Shown here: positions 9,073-16,607 of the stretch, piece after piece
Position numbering within the stretch: position 1 is the stretch's first letter
How the letters are laid out: every line of letters begins with the position of its first letter
Origin: Faecalibacterium sp. I3-3-89
GTDB taxonomy: Bacteria > Bacillota > Clostridia > Oscillospirales > Ruminococcaceae
DNA length: 64,000 bases
Reading direction: 5' to 3'
Assembly (NCBI RefSeq): GCF_023347275.1
Contig: NZ_CP094468.1
Coordinates: forward strand, 124,001-188,000
Translations under genes and position numbers: made by a program
The notes under the pieces: generated by a model
What the model was told of the DNA's origin: nothing
The model's input: the letters and a program-made list of their open reading frames with translations, nothing else
Databases searched by the model: none

Positions 9073-9858
9073 ATGACCGATTATCAAAAATTAGAAGCGA
9101 TTTATAATGAAATTGATACATTGATTGCAAAACGTGTTATGGCTGAATCCCCTGAATTTGAATCGTGGCATTCGAGAGCTGAAAGATTTTTGGTAAATCA
9201 TTTTGGGCCGACCACCTACGAGGTGACAGATTTTTCCAATACGTTGTTTTCACCAACTATGTATGTGCCCGGTGCAGATTATATCCGCATAAGTACTTGT
9301 TGCAACGGATTGAAAAAGACAAAAGACGTTTTTAAGGACTATCTGACAGAAATTAAAGAGGAAATGTTAGTAAAAGACAAAGAATCAAAGGTAGATGCAC
9401 AAACGGATTCAAGCCGTCAAAAGAATAGAGTATTTGTTGTTCATGGGCATGATGAAGCACTTAAAGAAAAAGTGGCAAGGCTCCTTGAAAAACAAGGGCT
9501 TGAAGCAATTATCTTGAGTGAACAGGCTAATAAGGGCAAGACGATCATTGAGAAGTTTGAAGAAAACAGTGATGTGGGTGCTGCAATTTGCCTGTTTACT
9601 GGTGATGATATTGGAAAAGAAAAAAGTGAAGCCGTAGAGAAGCAACGCGCACGACAGAATGTCGTGTATGAAGCGGGTTATTTTATGGGAAAACTGGGGC
9701 GGGAGAGAGTTATAATGTTAGTAGATGAAGGTGTAGAACTTCCGTCCGATTTACAAGGGGTCGTTTACACAGATTCAGAAAGTTGGAAAACTGAGGTTTT
9801 ACAAGAATTACAGAGCATTGGCTATGAAATCGACTTTAATAAACTTTTCAAAAGATGA
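9073..9858 (+). CDS. TIR-like nucleotide-binding protein (CAP12/PF10137 type)
   Basis: 261 residues. An N-terminal domain of about 110 residues that I do not recognise is followed by a linker and a C-terminal TIR-like domain (about 118-240): RVFVVHGHDEALKEKVARLL, IILSEQANKGKTIIEKFE, AAICLFTGDD and RQNVVYEAGYFMGKLGR, with a Glu in the last block at the position expected to be catalytic. The family covers NAD-degrading effectors of CBASS and Pycsar systems and stand-alone defence proteins. No cyclase gene is adjacent, so it either acts alone or its sensor is the N-terminal domain. AT-rich and located in a defence cluster; the AAGAATCAGGAGGAA ribosome site supports the start. Confidence 0.82.
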   Translation: MTDYQKLEAIYNEIDTLIAKRVMAESPEFESWHSRAERFLVNHFGPTTYEVTDFSNTLFSPTMYVPGADYIRISTCCNGLKKTKDVFKDYLTEIKEEMLVKDKESKVDAQTDSSRQKNRVFVVHGHDEALKEKVARLLEKQGLEAIILSEQANKGKTIIEKFEENSDVGAAICLFTGDDIGKEKSEAVEKQRARQNVVYEAGYFMGKLGRERVIMLVDEGVELPSDLQGVVYTDSESWKTEVLQELQSIGYEIDFNKLFKR

Positions 9859-9943
9859 TGAATGACAGAAGGATTTCATGTTTTAAGCTACATACAGGCA
9901 ACTGTTCATTCCAATAGATGAGCAAGGGAAGGAGGTCCCAACC

Positions 9944-11590
9944 ATGACCGAACAAGCACTCCGCAAAATGATTGCTGCCGGGGAAAGCACACGGCAGGAG
10001 TTTAAGTCGTGGGTGAAGTGCAAGGACTGCCGGCAGCGGAAAGAGTTGGCGGTAAAAAGTGCGGTTGCGCTGGCAAATACAAAGGGCGGCGTTCTGCTGT
10101 TTGGCGTGGAAGATGACGGCACCATTACGGGCTGCCCCAAGAGCGACCCGCAGGCACTGATGGAAGCCATCTACGATATGACCCGGCCCAGCCTGTTTAC
10201 CGAAATCAAGCCGGTGGAAACCTCTGACGGTGTGGTGCTGGTGGTATCGGTGGAGAAATCCAATTCTCATGTTGCCACCACCGGCGGCATCTATTACAGA
10301 CGGCTGGGGAATGTGACAAAGCCCGACTACCCGGCAAACGATGTGTACTCCCCTGCCGATAACCCGGATTTTTCGGCAAAGATCGTGGAGGGCGCAACCG
10401 AAAGCGACATTGACCTGCTGGAAGTGTACCGCCTGAAAGAGAAGCTGCGGATTCGGGATGCAGGCTCTGCCCTGCCGGACTTGGCAGATACCACCTTTCT
10501 GGACAACCTGAACCTGATCCGCATGGACAAGGACGAAGTGCGCGTGACGGTGGCAGGGCTGCTGTTTGTGGGCAAGGCGGCGTCTATTGCACGGCTGCTG
10601 CCCCAGGCAGAGGTGATCTACCTCCATTACAGCGACGAAGCGCAGACGGAATACGACAACCGCATGGATATGCAGGAGCCGGTGATCTCGATTCTGGATA
10701 AGCTGACCGAGCGCATCCGCACCTATAACCGTCTGACCAATGTGCAGGTAGGGCTGTTCCGGCTGGAGGTGTACGATTTCTCCGAAGCGGTTTTTCAGGA
10801 GGCGCTGCTGAATGCGCTGGCGCACCGCTCCTATGAGGACATGGCACCGGTTTACGTCAAGCACTACCCCACAAAGATCGTGATTGAGAACCCCGGCGGC
10901 TTTCCGGGGGACATCAACGAAAGCAACATCATTACCCACCAGTCCATTCCCCGGAATAAGCTGATCGCAATGACTCTTCAGCACCTGAAGTATGTGCAGC
11001 GTTCCGGGCAGGGTGTGGACATTATGTTCCAGAGTATGCTCACCGAGGGCAAACCCTACCCGGAGTACGCCAGCACGCCCAACTCTGTCCGGCTGACCCT
11101 TCGTAGCACGATGGAAAACCAGAACTTCGTGCGTTTCATCGCAGAGACGCAGGATAAGCGTTCCAAGATGTTCACGCTGTCGGAGCTGATGATTCTGCAC
11201 TATCTCCGGGAGCACCAGAAAATCACCCTGAAGCAGGCGGCAAAGACGATTCAGGAAACCGATGACAATGCCCACAAGGTTCTGAACAGTCTCCGAGATG
11301 AGGGGCTTCTGGAACTCAATGGCAAGACCTATATGCTGTCCCTCAAGGTCTACGAAACGGTGAAAACCGATGTGGCCTATGTGCAGGATAAGACGGTCAG
11401 CCAGATTCAGGCAAAGGATCGGATTCTCGAATATCTGAAGCATAAGCCGTCGATTACGAATCAGAAAGCACAAGAACTGTGTGGGTTTAACAAGAATCAA
11501 ACCTATTATATCCTGCACCAGATGTGCAAGGACGGCATCTTGCAGCCTGATGGTGTAGGCCGAGGAACAAAATACAAGAGCGTGAAGTGA
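9944..11590 (+). CDS. AlbA_2 (Schlafen-like) domain ATP-binding protein
   Basis: 548 residues. N-terminal AlbA_2/Schlafen-like domain (about 10-125) with ESTRQEFKSW, NTKGGVLLFGVEDDG and GGIYYRRLGN; a middle HATPase_c_4-like domain (about 280-380) with LLNALAHRSYE and VIENPGGFPGDI; then a C-terminal winged-helix region with two HTH-like segments (about 410-548). Proteins of this class are often called RecG-like regulators, but their role is not established; some are linked to phage defence. AAGGAGGTCCCAACC precedes the ATG. Iteron-like repeats begin 4 bp after its stop and are a candidate binding site for it. Confidence 0.85.
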   Translation: MTEQALRKMIAAGESTRQEFKSWVKCKDCRQRKELAVKSAVALANTKGGVLLFGVEDDGTITGCPKSDPQALMEAIYDMTRPSLFTEIKPVETSDGVVLVVSVEKSNSHVATTGGIYYRRLGNVTKPDYPANDVYSPADNPDFSAKIVEGATESDIDLLEVYRLKEKLRIRDAGSALPDLADTTFLDNLNLIRMDKDEVRVTVAGLLFVGKAASIARLLPQAEVIYLHYSDEAQTEYDNRMDMQEPVISILDKLTERIRTYNRLTNVQVGLFRLEVYDFSEAVFQEALLNALAHRSYEDMAPVYVKHYPTKIVIENPGGFPGDINESNIITHQSIPRNKLIAMTLQHLKYVQRSGQGVDIMFQSMLTEGKPYPEYASTPNSVRLTLRSTMENQNFVRFIAETQDKRSKMFTLSELMILHYLREHQKITLKQAAKTIQETDDNAHKVLNSLRDEGLLELNGKTYMLSLKVYETVKTDVAYVQDKTVSQIQAKDRILEYLKHKPSITNQKAQELCGFNKNQTYYILHQMCKDGILQPDGVGRGTKYKSVK

Positions 11591-11593
11591 AAA

Positions 11594-11706
11594 TTTGCGC
11601 TGACTTTTACGCTGAAAGTTTGATTTGCGCTGAATTTACGCTGACTTTCCGAGATTTACGCTGAAAATACGCTGACTTGGTATGGTTTGCGCTGAATTTA
11701 CGCTGA
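11594..11706 (+). repeat. Four tandem ~31-bp iteron-like direct repeats
   Basis: CGCTGA occurs eight times in 110 bp, at 11598, 11610, 11628, 11639, 11659, 11670, 11690 and 11701. They form four pairs with 11-12 bp inside each pair and 30, 31 and 31 bp between pairs. The first element of a pair is mostly TTTGCGCTGA and the second TTTACGCTGA. The periodicity is about three helical turns, which suggests a protein lining one face of the DNA. Confidence 0.85.
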
Positions 11707-11717
11707 GAAATGCGCGC

Positions 11718-11748
11718 CGCGCGATTAGCATTTTTGCCGCGCGTTTTC
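11718..11748 (+). terminator. Possible terminator
   Basis: CGCGCG (11718-11723) can pair with CGCGCG (11738-11743) across a 14-nt loop, followed by TTTTCT. The stem is short, so this is a weak call. Confidence 0.35.
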
Positions 11749-11754
11749 TAAGAT

Positions 11755-12003
11755 TCAATCTTCCAGCCTGCCGTGGTCGCACCCCAGCGACAGGTGGTGC
11801 TCCATCTCCCCTCTCAGCACCATCTGTGCATACTCCAAGGGCTTGTTCCACAGCAGCCAGTCCAGCTCTGCCCGCTGTGCCGGGGTGTTGCCGTACTCGT
11901 CCTCCACAGCGGCACAGTCGATGGCAACGGTGGTGCCATCCTCGAACCGGGCTTCCACCCGGTTGGTGTCCATATTGTAGCGGCAGGAAAGCAATTTTGT
12001 CAT
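11755..12003 (-). CDS. DUF6061 family small protein
   Basis: 82 residues from the ATG at 12003, which has TTGGAGGATATGACT upstream (GGAGG 8 nt before); an in-frame ATG at 12009 lies too close to that site. The sequence MTKLLSCRYNMDTNRVEARF ... GTTVAIDCAAVEDEYGN ... RAELDWLLWNKPLEYAQMVL matches the DUF6061 pattern seen repeatedly in Faecalibacterium mobile regions. Function unknown; no membrane segment or catalytic motif is visible. It is convergent with the AlbA_2 gene. Confidence 0.7.
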   Translation of the reverse strand: MTKLLSCRYNMDTNRVEARFEDGTTVAIDCAAVEDEYGNTPAQRAELDWLLWNKPLEYAQMVLRGEMEHHLSLGCDHGRLED

Positions 12004-12102
12004 AGTCATATCCTCCAAGACTTGATTTTGGTATGCGGCCACTCAAACCAATGCCGTCAAGTCGTTGTCGGATGAAGTGGATTTTAGTTTGTCTGGGAGT
12101 AA

Positions 12103-12305
12103 GTGCACGGTTTCTGCACGGTTTCTGCACGGTCGGTGTTATCCATGTCCGATTATGTAGGGCGCTGTATTGCATTGCAATCAGTGCCCTTTTTTGCATC
12201 AGGTGAGCAGGGCTAAGCGGAGTTTTGCCTTCATTTCCGGGTCGGCATCCTTGAGCAATTCCAAAAGAGCCGTCATGGAGATGGTGGGTTCGCCTGCGGC
12301 GGGTA
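12103..12305. repeat. 203-bp direct repeat, copy B
   Basis: Second copy of 4929-5131, same orientation and length. Similarity ends abruptly on the right at 12305 and on the left at about 12102. It marks the right boundary of the island. Confidence 0.9.
12199..12305 (-). pseudogene. Tyrosine integrase, last ~35 codons only
   Basis: The minus-strand frame ending at 12199 encodes the same tail as 5025-5131 (AGEPTISMTALLELLKDADP) and is cut off at the repeat boundary, losing the catalytic Tyr box. It has no start codon of its own and is a remnant. Confidence 0.7.
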
Positions 12306-12310
12306 AATGC

Positions 12311-12350
12311 AAAACAGACCAAACCTATTTGTACCGGTTTGGTCTGTTTT
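12311..12350. terminator. Bidirectional intrinsic terminator
   Basis: Perfect 15-bp inverted repeat (12311-12325, 12336-12350; arm AAAACAGACCAAACC) ending in AAAA/TTTT. Confidence 0.8.
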
Positions 12351-12401
12351 GTCATAAGATCAGAACGGAGAAAGATTCTGAAAAGGCGGGAGCTGTCGGT
12401 A

Positions 12402-12536
12402 AAAATGAAAATCAGAAAGGGTGAGATCTGCTGCTATACCGGTGCGCTGGGTCTGGAAGTGCTGGACCGCCGCTATGTCTTTGCCCCCGAAGCTGCGATG
12501 AGGCAGGCGATGGACTGGTACAAGGAAAGGATATAA
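12402..12536 (+). CDS. Small ORF, unknown (possible gene fragment)
   Basis: 44 codons from an ATG at 12402; the frame stays open back to 12339. The peptide (KGEICCYTGALGLEVLDRRY ... AAMRQAMDWYKERI) is compositionally protein-like and GC-rich, but I do not recognise it. It may be the C-terminal piece of a larger gene cut by the terminator-bearing junction just upstream. No convincing ribosome site. Confidence 0.3.
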   Translation, partial: KMKIRKGEICCYTGALGLEVLDRRYVFAPEAAMRQAMDWYKERI

Positions 12537-12579
12537 ACGCGCGAAAACAGGAAGAAAGGCCCCTCCTGTAAGGCAAGGG

Positions 12580-13260
12580 TCAGCGGCATCCTCCCCCGCA
12601 GCCCTCGTCGAAAGCCCCTGCTTCGAGCTTTTTGCACACCTCATGGAGAGAGGTGCACTCGCAGGTGTAGAGGCGGCGCATCTCATCGGTGGCGGGCGAG
12701 AGGTCGGGCACCATCACAGTGACGAAGCCCCCGGCTGCACCGGCCCGGACGCCGTTGTAGCTGTCCTCCAGCACCAGTGTCTCGGCAGGGGCAGTGCCCA
12801 GCTTTTCTGCGGCCAGAAGAAAGATGTCCGGCGCAGGCTTCGAGCGGGCCAGATGCTCGCCGGAGATGACGGCCTTGAAGTAATGGCCCAGTTGCCAGTG
12901 GTCCAGATGGCCCTCGATGATGGTCATGGGGCTGGAAGAGGCCACCGCCATCGGGATGTGGTGGGCGTCCAGCCACGCCAGAAGCTCGTCAAGGCCCGCC
13001 ATCTTGGGCACGGGCTTGGTGAAAGCCTCGTAGGCCAGCCGGTACAGCTCTTCCACGATGCCCGCAGCGGGGCAGCCGTCGCCGTAGAAGCGGCGCAGCA
13101 CATCGCAGGTGCCGGATCGTGTCGTGCCCCGGGAGGCCTGCGAGAGGCCCTCCTTATAAGAAAGGCCGAACTTTGCCAGCGCCGGCGCCCAGCAGGTATC
13201 CCAGATGCGCTCGGTGTCGAACATCAGCCCGTCCATGTCGAAAATAACGCCCTGTATCAT
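12580..13260 (-). CDS. HAD-superfamily phosphatase (phosphoglucomutase-like subfamily)
   Basis: 226 residues with all four HAD motifs: the nucleophile in GVIFDMDGLMFDTE (D8, D10), the Ser/Thr motif AVASSSP, the Lys in ARSKPAPDIFL, and the acidic ETLVLEDSYNGVRAG. The cap between motifs I and II is of the alpha-helical type found in beta-phosphoglucomutase and small-metabolite phosphatases. It should dephosphorylate or isomerise a sugar phosphate or similar cytoplasmic metabolite; the substrate cannot be read from the sequence. The C-terminus ends in a Cys/Gly-rich CGGGCR tail. GAGAGGAGCTTG precedes the ATG. Transcribed alone, divergent from ilvE. Confidence 0.85.
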   Translation of the reverse strand: MIQGVIFDMDGLMFDTERIWDTCWAPALAKFGLSYKEGLSQASRGTTRSGTCDVLRRFYGDGCPAAGIVEELYRLAYEAFTKPVPKMAGLDELLAWLDAHHIPMAVASSSPMTIIEGHLDHWQLGHYFKAVISGEHLARSKPAPDIFLLAAEKLGTAPAETLVLEDSYNGVRAGAAGGFVTVMVPDLSPATDEMRRLYTCECTSLHEVCKKLEAGAFDEGCGGGCR

Positions 13261-13392
13261 AAAACAAGCTCCTCTCGGCAGAAAATCGTTCGTATTGGTC
13301 CTATTGTATCATGTTTTCCCGCTTTTGCACACCGCCAAGGTCATAATTTGTGACAACTTACCCGCCCCAAAGATGAAACATTTTTCGGTTGC

Positions 13393-13420
13393 TTGCAAAT
13401 CCGGTCGGCGGCATTATAAT
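13393..13420 (+). promoter_or_regulatory. Promoter of ilvE
   Basis: TTGCAA (13393-13398), 16-bp spacer, TATAAT (13415-13420), 82 bp before the start codon. Confidence 0.6.
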
Positions 13421-13502
13421 AGAAAACAACATTCGGCAATTTTGGCGCGAGGCGTGCAGCCTGCGCGGCGCTGTGTGAGATCAGAAAAGAGGGAAATTTA
13501 TC

Positions 13503-14582
13503 ATGTTGGACATCAAGATCACTCGTACTACCTGCCCGAAGGAAAAGCCGCAGGACGAGTCGAAGCTGGGCTTTGGCAAGAAGTTTACGGACCATATGTT
13601 CGTTATGGATTACACCGAGGGTGAGGGCTGGCACGATGCACGCATCGTCCCCTACGCACCCTTCCAGCTGGATCCCGCTACCGTGGTGTTCCACTACGCA
13701 CAGGAGATCTTCGAGGGCATGAAGGCTTACCGCACGGCGGATGACACCATCCAGCTGTTCCGCCCCGAGTGCAACGCAAAGCGTATGCAGGACTCCGCCG
13801 ACCGTCTGTGCATCCCTAAGATCCCCGTGGAGGACTACATTCAGGCCGTCGAGGCTCTGGTGGATGTGGACCGCGACTGGGTGCCCCATTCGGACGGCGC
13901 TTCCCTGTACATCCGTCCCTTCATTTTCGCAAACGATGTGGGTCTGGGCGTCCACGCCTCCAAGCACTATATCTTCTGCATCATCTGCGCTCCGTCGGGC
14001 GCTTACTATGCCGAGGGCATCAACCCCGTCCGCATCTACGTCGAAGACGAGTACATCCGTGCCGCTCCCGGCCTGACCGGCTTTACCAAGTGCGGCGGCA
14101 ACTACGCTGCTTCCATCAAGGCCGGTGAGCTGGCCGAGGAGCAGGGCTATGCACAGGTGCTGTGGCTGGACGGCGTCGAGAAGAAGTACGTCGAGGAAGT
14201 CGGCAGCATGAACATCATGTTCAAGATCGACGGCAAGGTCTACACCGCCGCCACCGTGGGCACCGTCCTGCCCGGCGTCACCCGCCGCAGCTGCATCGAG
14301 CTGCTGAAGGACTGGGGCTATGAGGTCATCGAGGGCAAGCTGGCCATCGCCGACATCATGCAGGCTGCCCGCGACGGCAAGCTGGAAGAGGTCTTCGGCA
14401 CCGGCACCGCTGCGGTCGTCTCCCCCGTCAAGGAGCTGGTCTGGAAGGGCGAGCACGCCTACATCGGCGACGGCAAGATCGGTGCAGTCACCCAGAAGCT
14501 CTACGACACCATGACCGGTATGCAGTGGGGCAAGATCCCTGATACCAAGGGCTGGATCGTCCCTGTGGAGAAGAAGTACTAA
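13503..14582 (+). CDS. ilvE: Branched-chain amino acid aminotransferase
   Basis: 359 residues, the length of the longer (BCAT-type) fold IV aminotransferases. Visible marks are the QEIFEGMKAYR segment, RPFIFANDVGLGVHAS, the PLP-lysine region GFTKCGGNYAAS, LWLDGVEKKYVEEVGSMN, and VGTVLPGVTRRS binding the cofactor phosphate. It catalyses the reversible last step of valine, leucine and isoleucine synthesis with glutamate as amino donor, in the cytoplasm. Own promoter and terminator make it monocistronic. AGAGGGAAATTTATC precedes the ATG. Confidence 0.93.
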   Translation: MLDIKITRTTCPKEKPQDESKLGFGKKFTDHMFVMDYTEGEGWHDARIVPYAPFQLDPATVVFHYAQEIFEGMKAYRTADDTIQLFRPECNAKRMQDSADRLCIPKIPVEDYIQAVEALVDVDRDWVPHSDGASLYIRPFIFANDVGLGVHASKHYIFCIICAPSGAYYAEGINPVRIYVEDEYIRAAPGLTGFTKCGGNYAASIKAGELAEEQGYAQVLWLDGVEKKYVEEVGSMNIMFKIDGKVYTAATVGTVLPGVTRRSCIELLKDWGYEVIEGKLAIADIMQAARDGKLEEVFGTGTAAVVSPVKELVWKGEHAYIGDGKIGAVTQKLYDTMTGMQWGKIPDTKGWIVPVEKKY

Positions 14583-14599
14583 GCCTTTAGGGCTTCCAT

Positions 14600-14634
14600 A
14601 CGCCGCCCGGCCCCGCGCCCGGCGGCGTTTTCTG
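14600..14634 (+). terminator. Terminator of ilvE
   Basis: ACGCCGCC (14600-14607) pairs with GGCGGCGT (14621-14628), with CGG/CC extension inside, followed by TTTTCT. Confidence 0.8.
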
Positions 14635-14709
14635 TACCCGGTGTGGATTGCAATTCTCCTCCGTGGGTGATACACTTAAAGCATACCTATGACGAGAGGG
14701 AATGAGAAG

Positions 14710-15474
14710 ATGATAAAGAAGTGGAGCATCCGCTACCCCGCAGTGGGGGGCGAAGAAGAACGCCGGGCCTATGTTTACCTGCCTACCATGTACGACGCCG
14801 ACCCCGGGCGGCGGTATCCGGTGCTGTATATGTTCGACGGGCAGAACGTATTTTTTGACGAGGACGCCACCTACGGCAAGAGCTGGGGCGTGGCCGATTA
14901 TCTGGACTACACCGACACGCCCCTCATCGTGGCAGCGGTGGAATGCAACGCAGGCGCAAACAACGAGCGTCTGGTGGAGTATTCGCCCTACCGCTTCGAC
15001 GACAAGCAGTACGGCCACTTTGACGGCAAGGGCAAGGACACCCTGAACTGGTTCGTCCACGAGTTCAAGCCCTTCATCGATGCCAACTACCGCACTCAGC
15101 CCGACCGGGCGCACACCTTCATCGGCGGCAGCTCCATGGGCGGACTCATGAGCCTGTATGCCCTTTTGCAGTACGGCGATGTGTTCGGCAGGGCAGCGGC
15201 CCTCTCGCCCTCGCTGTGGGTGGCCCCAGAGGCCCTGACGGCGCTGGTGGGCCGCTGCAAGCTGGCCCCGGGCACGGTGCTTTATATGGATTACGGCTCC
15301 AAGGAGATGGGAAACCACGACGGGATGCGGAAGGGCTTCGGCGAGATGTGCAGCAGGATCTTTGCCCGCGGCATCAACCTGACGGCCCGCGTCGTGCCCG
15401 GCGGAAACCACAGCGAGGCCAGCTGGGAAAAGCAGCTGCCCTTCGTGTTCCACACGCTGATGTACGAGCTGTAA
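14710..15474 (+). CDS. Alpha/beta-hydrolase-fold esterase (Fes/esterase D type)
   Basis: About 254 residues from ATG 14710, preferred over 14689 because GAGAGGG lies 9 nt before it. The family hallmarks are YPVLYMFDGQNVFFDE near the N-terminus, the nucleophile elbow FIGGSSMGGLMS (Ser near residue 145), ALSPSLWVAP, and the catalytic His in VVPGGNHSEASW. These putative esterases hydrolyse acyl or siderophore-type ester bonds; no signal peptide is present, so it is cytoplasmic. It is followed by a second esterase and an ATP-grasp gene, all in the same direction. Confidence 0.82.
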   Translation: MIKKWSIRYPAVGGEEERRAYVYLPTMYDADPGRRYPVLYMFDGQNVFFDEDATYGKSWGVADYLDYTDTPLIVAAVECNAGANNERLVEYSPYRFDDKQYGHFDGKGKDTLNWFVHEFKPFIDANYRTQPDRAHTFIGGSSMGGLMSLYALLQYGDVFGRAAALSPSLWVAPEALTALVGRCKLAPGTVLYMDYGSKEMGNHDGMRKGFGEMCSRIFARGINLTARVVPGGNHSEASWEKQLPFVFHTLMYEL

Positions 15475-15573
15475 TATAGCAGTTTGCGTTTTTAATGCAC
15501 AAGCAACATCCGCAAACTGCATATCGCAAATATGCTATTTTGATAGGCGCTATTTTTGAAGATTGCGATAAAA
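15475..15573 (+). repeat. 99-bp structured intergenic repeat, copy 1
   Basis: Matches 24250-24348 with 5 differences in 99 bp by eye. It contains a 10-bp inverted repeat (GCAGTTTGCG 15479-15488 with CGCAAACTGC 15511-15520) and an outer TATCGCAA/TTGCGATA pair. Both copies lie on the plus strand just before a ribosome site, here that of the esterase at 15590. Confidence 0.85.
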
Positions 15574-15589
15574 AAGAGGAGGAAAGTAT

Positions 15590-16342
15590 ATGGAGATGCA
15601 GTATTTCAAGGAATACAGCCCGGCACTGGGCCGGGAGATGGAGTGCAAGATCTACGGGCACGGGGGCCGGCCCATGCTGTATATCCCCTGTCAGGATGGC
15701 CGCTTCTTCGATTTCGAGGACTTCCACATGGCAGACACCCTCGCGCCGTGGATCGAGTCGGGCCAGATCATGGTCCTGTCCATCGACACGCTGGACAAGG
15801 AGACGTGGTCGGACACCAACGGCGACCCCTACTGGCGCATCCGCCGGTATGAGCAGTGGCTGCGCTACATCGTGGACGAGGCAGTGCCCAAGCTGCGCTA
15901 TCTGTCCAAGGAGCGCAACGGCTGGGACGACCTGCCCGGCGTCATCGCCTTCGGCTGCAGCCTCGGCGCGACCCACGCGGTCAACCTCTATCTCCGCCGC
16001 CCCGACATCTTCTGCGGCTGTCTGGCCCTCAGCGGCATCTACACCGCCCACTACGGCTTCGGCGACTACATGGACGAGCTGGTCTATATGAACTCCCCTG
16101 TGGACTATATGCGCAACTTCCCGGAGGATCACCCCTATATGCAGCTGTACCGGAACCAGAAGGCCGTCATCTGCTGCGGTCAGGGCGCATGGGAGCAGCC
16201 CGACACCACATGGATGCTCAAGCGCATCTTCGAGGCAAAGAACATCCCCGTCTGGGTGGACCTGTGGGGCCACGATGTCAAGCACGACTGGGATTGGTGG
16301 TATAAGCAGGTGGTTTATTATATGTCGTATATTCTGGGGTGA
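15590..16342 (+). CDS. Alpha/beta-hydrolase-fold esterase-like protein
   Basis: 250 residues. MLYIPCQDGRFFDFEDF at about 25-45, the nucleophile elbow AFGCSLGATHAVN (Ser near 127), LALSGIYTAHYGFG, and the C-terminal VWVDLWGHDVKHDWDWW carrying the likely catalytic His. Similar in overall type to the preceding esterase but too divergent to be a recent duplicate. GAGGAGGAAAGTAT gives a strong ribosome site at the ATG. Conserved pairing with esterase and ATP-grasp genes suggests a shared, uncharacterised pathway; the substrate is unknown. Confidence 0.78.
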   Translation: MEMQYFKEYSPALGREMECKIYGHGGRPMLYIPCQDGRFFDFEDFHMADTLAPWIESGQIMVLSIDTLDKETWSDTNGDPYWRIRRYEQWLRYIVDEAVPKLRYLSKERNGWDDLPGVIAFGCSLGATHAVNLYLRRPDIFCGCLALSGIYTAHYGFGDYMDELVYMNSPVDYMRNFPEDHPYMQLYRNQKAVICCGQGAWEQPDTTWMLKRIFEAKNIPVWVDLWGHDVKHDWDWWYKQVVYYMSYILG

Positions 16343-16348
16343 TGGCCC

Positions 16349-16585
16349 CCGAAAAAGGCTCTCCCTTTGGGAGAGCTGGCGCGTGAGCGCCTGAGAGGGC
16401 AAGGATGCTGACCGGGAAACACAACAGGGGTACAGCGATAACTTCGCTCAAACAAAGGGTCTGCGAGTCGCTGCGCGGCAGCGCTGCCTTACCGGGCTTG
16501 CCCTCTCCGTCACCTACGGTGACACCTCTCCCAAAGGGAGAGGCTTTTGGCCTGCCTCTTTGCGGGAGGCAGAATAGAGAGGATA
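16349..16585. repeat. Faecalibacterium-type imperfect palindromic repeat region
   Basis: Two arms, CTCTCCCTTTGGGAGAG-like at 16358-16376 and 16525-16545, and GAGAGGGCAAGGATGC (16391) mirrored by TTGCCCTCTCCGTCACC (16499). It is non-coding and related to the elements near 21.6, 24.1 and 26.5 kb. Confidence 0.65.
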
Positions 16586-16607
16586 TTTAAGGAAAGAAGA
16601 ATCGAAA

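Noticed and set aside
11594..11706. Possible CRISPR array
   Set aside because: Repeat period is 31 bp with an 11-bp sub-period and nearly identical content throughout; there are no unique spacers and no cas genes.
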